Assembly (NCBI GenBank): GCA_036554945.1
Contig: DATBMH010000054.1
Coordinates: forward strand, 1-37,351
Direction of reading: 5' to 3'
Length of the DNA stretch: 37,351 nucleotides
Source of the DNA: JACDAN01 sp036554945
GTDB lineage: Bacteria > Actinomycetota > Thermoleophilia > Gaiellales > Gaiellaceae
The position numbers were made by a program, and so were the translations under genes. Below, in pieces: positions 30,550-37,351 of this stretch (position 1 is its first letter; the number at the start of each line of letters is the position of its first letter). The notes under the pieces are model-generated. The model searched no databases. It saw only the letters and a list, made by a program, of their open reading frames with translations, and was not told where the DNA came from.

Positions 30550-31008
30550 CCGTCGGCGAGTTCAACGAGCAGGTGCAGAAGCTGCGCGAGCGCTACCCGG
30601 ACGGCCGCTCCGCCGTCATGGGCGCGCTGCACCTGGCGCAGGCGCGGCACGGCGGCTGGCTCCCGGTCGAGGCGCTCGAGGAGGTCGCCGAGGCGATGGA
30701 GCTGACGCCGGCCTACGTGCAGTCGGTCGCGTCGTTCTACGACATGTACCACCTGGCGCCCGTCGGCCGGCACGCGATCGAGGTCTGCACGAACCTCTCG
30801 TGCGCCCTCCTCGGCGCGCAGCAGGTCGTCGACGCCTTCGAGCAGGAGCTCGGGATCCCGCCGGGCGAGACGACCGAGGACGGGGCGATCACCTTCCGGC
30901 TGGTCGAGTGCGCCGGCGGATGCGGGTACGCGCCGGTCGTGGTCGTCGACCAGCGCTACCGCGAGCCCGTGCGGCCGGAGGACGTCCCGGCGATCGTGGA
31001 GGAGATCC

Positions 31009-31019
<11 letters not shown>
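30546..31019 (+). CDS. nuoE: NADH-quinone oxidoreductase subunit E
   Basis: 157 residues, thioredoxin-like 24-kDa subunit carrying the 2Fe-2S cluster N1a. Ligands are C81 and C86 (VCTNLSCALLGA) and C122 and C126 (VECAGGCGYAPV). VASFYDMYHLAPVGRH is the conserved segment preceding them. Together with NuoF and NuoG it forms the NADH dehydrogenase module. GTG 30546 overlaps the nuoD stop, and its own 3' end overlaps nuoF by eleven bases. Confidence 0.95.
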
Positions 31020-32285
<1,266 letters not shown>

Positions 32286-32289
<4 letters not shown>

Positions 32290-34421
32290 GCGCCGAGCTC
32301 GTCACGGTCACCGTGGACGGGGTCGAGGTCCGGGTCCCGAAGGGGCTCGGCCTCGTGGAGACGGCGGCGGCGGCGGGGATCGAGATCCCGGTCTTCTGCT
32401 ACGAGCCGCGGATCGGGCCGCCGATCGGCGCCTGCCGGATGTGCCTCGTCGAGATCGAGGGCCAGGGCAAGCTCCAGGCGGGCTGCACGCTGACCGCGCA
32501 GGACGGGATGGTCGTGCGCACCGCGCAGAGCTCGGAGCGGGCGGCGGACGGCCAGGAGTCCACGCTCGAGTTCATCCTCGTCAACCACCCGCTCGACTGC
32601 CCGGTCTGCGACAAGGGCGGCGAGTGCCCGCTGCAGGACCTGACCTTCCGCTACGGCCCCGGCAACACGCGCATGACCTTCCCGAAGCGGACGTTCGACA
32701 AGCCGATCCCGATCAGCCCGCTGATCGCACTCGACCGCGAGCGCTGCATCCTCTGCTACCGCTGCACGCGGTTCTCCGGCGAGGTCGCGGAGGACGGCCA
32801 GCTGATCGCGCGGAACCGCGGCGCGCAGTCCGTGATCGCGACGTTCGAGGACGAGCCGTACCGCGGGCAGTTCACCGGGAACGTGATCGAGCTCTGCCCG
32901 GTCGGGGCGCTGACCTCGACGCCGTACCGGTTCGAGGCGCGCCCCTGGGAGATCCAGAACGTGCCGTCGGTCTGCGGCATGTGCCCCGTCGGCTGCAACA
33001 TCTCCGCGACGACGCGCGAGGGCAAGGTCAAGCGCGTCCTCTCCCGGAACCATCCCGAGGTCGACGGCGGGTGGCTGTGCGACAAGGGGCGGTTCGCGTA
33101 CGGGCACCTCGAGGCGTCCGACCGCGTCGTCGATCCCCTGCGCAAGGCCGCGCCGCGCTACGAGGAGCTCTCGTGGGACGACGCGCTGGACGAGGCGGAG
33201 GCGCTGATCCGCGGCGCCGAGGGCCGGATCGTCACGGCGCTGTCGGGGTCGGAGACGGTCGAGCTGGCCTACGCGCTCGGGAAGCTGATGCGCCAGGGCC
33301 TCGGGGCCCACTCGGCGCTCCTGCCCGAGCCGGTGGCCGAGCCGTACGACGCCTTCTGCGCCCCGCTCTCGTCGATCGGCGAGGCGGAGCTGGTCGTCGT
33401 CCTGGGCGACTCGCCGGTCGCCGAGCGGGCGCCGATCGTCGAGCTCTGGATCAAGGCCGCAGCGCGGAACGGCGCGGAGGTCGTCCGGGCCAGCTCGGCG
33501 ACGAAGGACGTCGAGGCGAGGCTGCGCGAGGCCGGACGCGCCGTGCTGGTCGTCTCCGGCGCGGACGGCGGCGGGCTCGCGCGGGCCGCCGGCCTCGACC
33601 GCGAGGGCTGCTCGGCGTTCCACCTGCCGGAGACGGCGAACGGACGCGGCGTCTCGGACGGCTGGTCGGCGGCGGCCGACGCCGAGGCCGAGAACCCCGA
33701 GCCGATCGGGCTGCTGATCGTCTCCGGGGACGAGGCGGCCGCGAACCCCGACGTCCGGGCCATGGCGGAGCAGGCGGAGAAGGTCCTCGTCATCGCCATG
33801 TTCCGGCGGCTCGTGACGCCGTGGGCCGATCTCGTCCTTCCCGGAACCAGCTACCTCGAGCGCGACGGCACGTACATCAACCTCGAGGGCCGGATCCAGC
33901 GGCTCCGCCGCGCGGCGATCCCGCCGGCGCCCGACGAGCTCGCCGTGCTCTCGCGCCTCGCCGCCCGCTTCGGCGTCGAGCTGTCGCCGCACCCGTCGCA
34001 GGTCTTCGACGAGGTCTCGGCGATCGCTTACGGCGGCCGTCCGTACGGCGAGGTCGGGGAGCAGGCGGGCCTGCCGGTACGCGTCCCGTCGAGCCAGCCC
34101 GCCGGGGAGAAGGTGTCAGACACCGGTCGTGGCTCCGAGGGACCTGGCCTGCGGCTGGTGACCTACCGCTCGTTGTTCTCCGGGCCGGCGGTCGAGCGGG
34201 TGCCGGAGCTGCAGTTCCAGCGCCCCGGCCCGGAGGTCGAGCTGGCCCGTGAGGATGCGAAGCGGCTCGGCATCGCGAACGGCCAGACGGTCACCGTGCG
34301 CTCGAACGGAACGTCGCTCGAGCTGCGCGCGCGGCTCGCGCGCGACCTCGCCGAGGGCGTCGTCCGGATCCCGGACGAGCACGCGGGCGGGCTCGAAGGG
34401 CACGTCGAGGTGAGCGCATGA
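32286..34421 (+). CDS. nuoG: NADH-quinone oxidoreductase subunit G, with N7 cluster motif
   Basis: 711 residues from GTG in the GTGA overlap with nuoF. All cluster sites are visible: N1b C38, C50, C53, C67; N5 H101, C105, C108, C114; N4 C154, C157, C160, C204; and the optional N7 motif CX2CX3CX27C at C230, C233, C237, C265. The remainder is a molybdopterin-oxidoreductase-like domain that no longer needs the cofactor, with VLPGTSYLERDGTYINLEGR. A linker around residues 605-620 (KVSDTGRGSEG) precedes a small C-terminal beta domain. It passes electrons from NuoE/F towards NuoI/B. Confidence 0.95.
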
Positions 34422-35416
34422 CGCCGAACGAGCCGTGGTGGATCGACTTCATCAAGGCCTTCGTGATCATCAACCTCGTCATGGGCGTGTTCGCCTACAT
34501 GACCTGGGTCGAGCGCAAGGTGATCGGGCGGATGCAGCTCCGCTACGGCCCCAACCGGGCCGGTCCCTTCGGGCTGCTCCAGCCGATCGCCGACCTGGTG
34601 AAGCTGATCCGCAAGGAGGCCTTCTACCCCGGTAGCGCGGTCGAGACGCTCTACATCACGGCGCCGATCATCTCCGCGTTCACGGCGCTCGCCGCCTTCG
34701 CGGTGATCCCGTTCGGCCCGGGCTGGGAGGTCGCCGGCTACGACATCACGGGCCAGATCGCCAACGTCCCGATCGCGCTGATCCTGCTGTTCGCGCTCGG
34801 CTCGCTCGGCGTCTACGGCTTCATCATCGGCGGCTGGGCGTCCGACTCGAAGTACTCGCTGCTCGGCTCGATGCGGACCTGCGCACAGCTCGTTTCGTAC
34901 GAGGTCTCGCTCGCCCTGTCCGTTCTCGGCGTGATCGTCATGGCCGGGTCGCTGTCCCTCGTGGACATCGTCCACGCGCAGGAGAACGACTGGTGGTACG
35001 CGGTGCCGCAGTTCATCGGGCTCCTGACGTTCTTCGTCGCCGGGGTGGCCGAGACGAACCGGGCGCCCTTCGACCTGCCCGAGGCGGAGCAGGAGCTCGT
35101 CGCGGGCTACCACACCGAGTACAGCGGCATGCGCTTCGGCCTCTTCCAGATGGCCGAGTACATCAACATGATCGTGCTCTCCGCCCTCTGCGTGACGCTC
35201 TTCTTCGGCGGCTGGCTCGGCCCCTGGAACTCGGACGACCTCGGCCCGCTCTGGTTCCTGCTGAAGCTCGCGGTCGTCATCTTCATCTTCATCTGGCTGC
35301 GGACGACGCTGCCGCGCCTCCGCTACGACCAGCTGATGGCGTTCGGGTGGAAGGTGCTGCTCCCGGTGGCGACGCTGAACGCGCTGATCACCGCCGCGGT
35401 GGTGGTCGCCGTATGA
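34418..35416 (+). CDS. nuoH: NADH-quinone oxidoreductase subunit H
   Basis: 332 residues, about eight transmembrane helices. Conserved loop sequences of the quinone-chamber subunit are visible: WVERKVIGRMQLRYGPNRAG (helix 1 to loop 1), LGSMRTCAQLVSYEVS, and AETNRAPFDLPEAEQELVAG, then GYHTEYSGMRFGLF. NuoH links the peripheral arm to the proton-pumping arm. The ATG overlaps the nuoG stop (ATGA), and its stop overlaps nuoI the same way. Confidence 0.96.
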   Translation: MTPNEPWWIDFIKAFVIINLVMGVFAYMTWVERKVIGRMQLRYGPNRAGPFGLLQPIADLVKLIRKEAFYPGSAVETLYITAPIISAFTALAAFAVIPFGPGWEVAGYDITGQIANVPIALILLFALGSLGVYGFIIGGWASDSKYSLLGSMRTCAQLVSYEVSLALSVLGVIVMAGSLSLVDIVHAQENDWWYAVPQFIGLLTFFVAGVAETNRAPFDLPEAEQELVAGYHTEYSGMRFGLFQMAEYINMIVLSALCVTLFFGGWLGPWNSDDLGPLWFLLKLAVVIFIFIWLRTTLPRLRYDQLMAFGWKVLLPVATLNALITAAVVVAV

Positions 35417-35910
35417 GCCCGCAGCCGTTCGACACGATCAAGGGCTTCGGCGTCACGCTGAAGCACATCTTCAAGAAGCCGATCACGCAGCAGTACCCCG
35501 AGTTCAAGCGGCCGATGTACCCGAGGTTCCGCGGCCGCCACCGGCTCTGGACGCACGAGAACGGGCTCGAGAAGTGCGTCGGCTGCTCGCTCTGCGCGGC
35601 CGCCTGCCCCGCGGACTGCATCCGCGTCGTGGCCGAGGAGAACACGCCGACCAACCGCGTCTCCGCCGGCGAGCGGTACGCGCGGATCTACGAGATCAAC
35701 CTCAGCCGCTGCATCTTCTGCGGCTACTGCGAGCTCGCGTGCCCGTTCGACGCGATCACGCTGGAGGCGGAGTTCGAGATCTCGGAGTACTCGCGCGACG
35801 ACCTGATCTACACGAAGGACATGCTCCTGCGACCGCCGGTCAAGCGGGTGCCGGTCGCCGACCGGGACCTCTTCGACACGCCGATCCCCGCCTACAAGGC
35901 GCGCTCCTAG
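35413..35910 (+). CDS. nuoI: NADH-quinone oxidoreductase subunit I
   Basis: 165 residues, ferredoxin-like subunit with two 4Fe-4S clusters: C55, C58, C61, C65 (CVGCSLCAAAC) plus C69, and C100, C103, C106, C110 (CIFCGYCELAC). These hold N6a and N6b. Amphipathic N-terminal helices dock it to NuoH. ATG 35413 sits in the ATGA overlap with nuoH; the gene is followed by a three-base gap to nuoJ. Confidence 0.96.
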   Translation: MSPQPFDTIKGFGVTLKHIFKKPITQQYPEFKRPMYPRFRGRHRLWTHENGLEKCVGCSLCAAACPADCIRVVAEENTPTNRVSAGERYARIYEINLSRCIFCGYCELACPFDAITLEAEFEISEYSRDDLIYTKDMLLRPPVKRVPVADRDLFDTPIPAYKARS

Positions 35911-35913
35911 CGC

Positions 35914-36447
35914 ATGGGCGACGTACTCGTCTGGTTCATCTGGTTCGTCGCCGCCTTCGGGTGCCTCGGCTCGGGCATCGCCGTGATCTCGTTCTCGAAC
36001 CCGTTCTACTCGGCCATCGCCCTGATCGGGAACCTGGCGTCGCTCGCCGTCCTGTACCTGCTGCTGGCGGCCGAGTTCCTCGCGGCCGCGCAGGTGCTCG
36101 TCTACGCCGGCGCCGTCATGGTCATGTTCCTCTTCGTCATCGCGTACATCGGGCGGGACGCCGACGCGCCGTTCGTCGGCGGCCCCAGCTGGCAGACGCT
36201 CGCCGCCGTCATCGCCGCCGGCGCGATCCTCGTCGAGATCGTCGTGGCGATCGGCCTGAAGGCGGGCGGCAGGCTTTCGGACGAGGCCGACGTCGCGGAC
36301 GCGTTCGGCAGCCCGGCGGACATCGGCCGCGTCTTCCTCACCGACCACCTCCTGGCCTTCGAGATCACCTCGATCGTGCTGCTGGTCGCGGCCGTCGGCG
36401 GCGTGATCCTCGGCAGCGAGGCGCGGAAGCGGGCGATGCCGCAGTGA
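35914..36447 (+). CDS. nuoJ: NADH-quinone oxidoreductase subunit J
   Basis: 177 residues, five predicted transmembrane helices, with the family segment LLAAEFLAAAQVLVYAGAV followed by MVMFLFVIAYIG, which includes the pi-bulge helix TM3 thought to switch during coupling. A polar stretch of about 35 residues (SDEADVADAFGSPADIG) lies between helices 4 and 5. Its TGA overlaps the ATG of nuoK by one base. Confidence 0.94.
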   Translation: MGDVLVWFIWFVAAFGCLGSGIAVISFSNPFYSAIALIGNLASLAVLYLLLAAEFLAAAQVLVYAGAVMVMFLFVIAYIGRDADAPFVGGPSWQTLAAVIAAGAILVEIVVAIGLKAGGRLSDEADVADAFGSPADIGRVFLTDHLLAFEITSIVLLVAAVGGVILGSEARKRAMPQ

Positions 36448-36752
36448 TGGGCCCGGACGTCAGCTGGTACATCGTCCTCTCGGCGTTCCTCTTCTCGATC
36501 GGCGCGATGGGCGTGCTGCTCCGGCGCAGCCCGCTGATCGTGCTGCTCTCGCTCGAGATCATGCTCAACTCGGCGAACCTCGCCCTGATCGGCTTTGCGC
36601 GGCACCTGGGCCAGGCGGACGGCCAGATCTTCGCGCTCGCGGTCATGGCCGTGGCGGCCTCCGAGGTCGTCGTCGGGCTCGGGCTGATCGTCGCGCTCCA
36701 CCGGAGCGACGTCGCTCTCGACGTCGACGAGCTCACCACGCTACGAGGCTGA
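36447..36752 (+). CDS. nuoK: NADH-quinone oxidoreductase subunit K
   Basis: 101 residues, three transmembrane helices, MrpC-like. The two conserved glutamates of the antiporter-like module are visible: one in LLSLEIMLNSANLAL (helix 2) and one in AASEVVVGLGLIVAL (helix 3). It starts at ATG in the TGATG overlap with nuoJ; GTG 36444 is an alternative that would add one residue. Confidence 0.95.
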   Translation: MGPDVSWYIVLSAFLFSIGAMGVLLRRSPLIVLLSLEIMLNSANLALIGFARHLGQADGQIFALAVMAVAASEVVVGLGLIVALHRSDVALDVDELTTLRG

Positions 36753-36753
36753 C

Positions 36754-37351
36754 GTGATCGCCGCCGCCTGGATCTGCCTGCTCTCCCCGCTCGCTGCGGC
36801 CGTGCTGATCACCCTGCTGGGGACCCGGGTCCCGCGGAAGGCGGCCGCCTACGTCGCGACGCTGTCGGTGCTCGTCTCGTTCGTCGCCGCCCTGACGACG
36901 CTCGTCCTGCTCCTCGGCGACTCGCCGGAGGACCGTTCGCACCCGTCGACGCTCTGGACCTGGCTGACAGCGGGCGACTTCCGGGTCGGGCTCGACATCC
37001 TGGTCGACCCGCTCTCGGTCTTCATGATGCTGATCGTCTCCGGCGTCGGCTTCCTGATCGTCGGCTACGCGATCGGGTACATGGACGGCTCCGACGAGGA
37101 GCGCCGCTTCTTCGCGTACATGTCGCTCTTCGTCTTCTCGATGCTCCTGCTCGTCCAGGCGGGCGACCTGCTGCTGCTGCTCGCCGGCTGGGGGCTCGTC
37201 GGCCTGTGCTCGTACTTCCTGATCGGCTACGACCAGCACCGGCCGGAGGCGATCGCGGCCGCGAAGAAGGCGTTCATCATGAACGCGTTCGGGGACGCGA
37301 CGATGGCGCTCGCGCTGTTCCTCCTCGTCCAGCGGCTCGGCACGCTCGAGT
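36754..37351 (+). CDS. nuoL: NADH-quinone oxidoreductase subunit L (partial, 5' part)
   Basis: The first 199 codons of NuoL, cut by the right edge. GTG 36754 lies one base after the nuoK stop. Four to five hydrophobic helices are seen, then the antiporter-core motifs DILVDPLSVFMMLIVSGVG, GYMDGSDEERRFFAYMSLF, LAGWGLVGLCSYFLIGY and EAIAAAKKAFIMNAFGD. The glutamate normally found as WE in antiporter-like subunits falls in the LLAGWGLVGL segment, where G replaces E (most NuoL sequences have WELVG). NuoL is the distal proton-pumping subunit. Confidence 0.93.
   Translation, partial: MIAAAWICLLSPLAAAVLITLLGTRVPRKAAAYVATLSVLVSFVAALTTLVLLLGDSPEDRSHPSTLWTWLTAGDFRVGLDILVDPLSVFMMLIVSGVGFLIVGYAIGYMDGSDEERRFFAYMSLFVFSMLLLVQAGDLLLLLAGWGLVGLCSYFLIGYDQHRPEAIAAAKKAFIMNAFGDATMALALFLLVQRLGTLE

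Overview
The window is very GC-rich, gene-dense bacterial DNA. GTG starts are common, GTGA/ATGA gene overlaps are frequent, and many genes start at or almost at a -10 element with no Shine-Dalgarno (leaderless transcription). Together with the nuoA-L order, the class II fumarase, the ferredoxin-NADP reductase and the secreted BNR proteins, this suggests an actinobacterium. A Thermoleophilia-type lineage (Gaiellales/Solirubrobacterales) is my best guess; this is inference, because no rRNA is present.

Layout. (1) 1-5471: the end of an unknown gene, a convergent small zinc-ribbon gene, then a plus-strand run encoding a 2-oxoacid dehydrogenase (E1 alpha, E1 beta, E2), an NTF2-like protein, a GFA-family protein and lipoyl transferase LipB. 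(2) 5600-9224: an HD-GYP membrane protein (minus), a secreted protein, lipoyl synthase LipA and a small secreted protein. LipB and LipA make the lipoyl cofactor carried by E2; no E3 gene is present. (3) 9248-21600: an accessory island of four large minus-strand genes for extracytoplasmic BNR/sortilin-like propeller proteins (called A, B, C and D in order of coordinate), plus a second small secreted protein paralogous to the one after lipA. (4) 21632-24368: a lipoprotein and a secreted HExxH metalloprotease. (5) 24485-27614: fumarase, a zinc-ribbon protein, ferredoxin-NADP reductase and an A-type Fe-S carrier, all minus strand. (6) 27769-37351: the respiratory complex I operon nuoABCDEFGHIJK and the 5' part of nuoL.

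The most unusual part is the island. Proteins A and B each begin with an Arc-type ribbon-helix-helix DNA-binding domain, followed by a basic stretch, one transmembrane helix and a roughly 900-residue extracytoplasmic propeller. The regions upstream of A, B, C and D all carry the palindrome GATATC. In A and B it overlaps a predicted -35 box inside a 34-bp block that is 28/34 identical between the two. This looks like a family of membrane-tethered ribbon-helix-helix regulators that control their own and their paralogues' surface proteins. I infer that circuit from sequence only; nothing here shows binding.

No tRNA, rRNA, CRISPR array, transposase or phage gene was recognised. No gene-free stretch is longer than about 170 bases.
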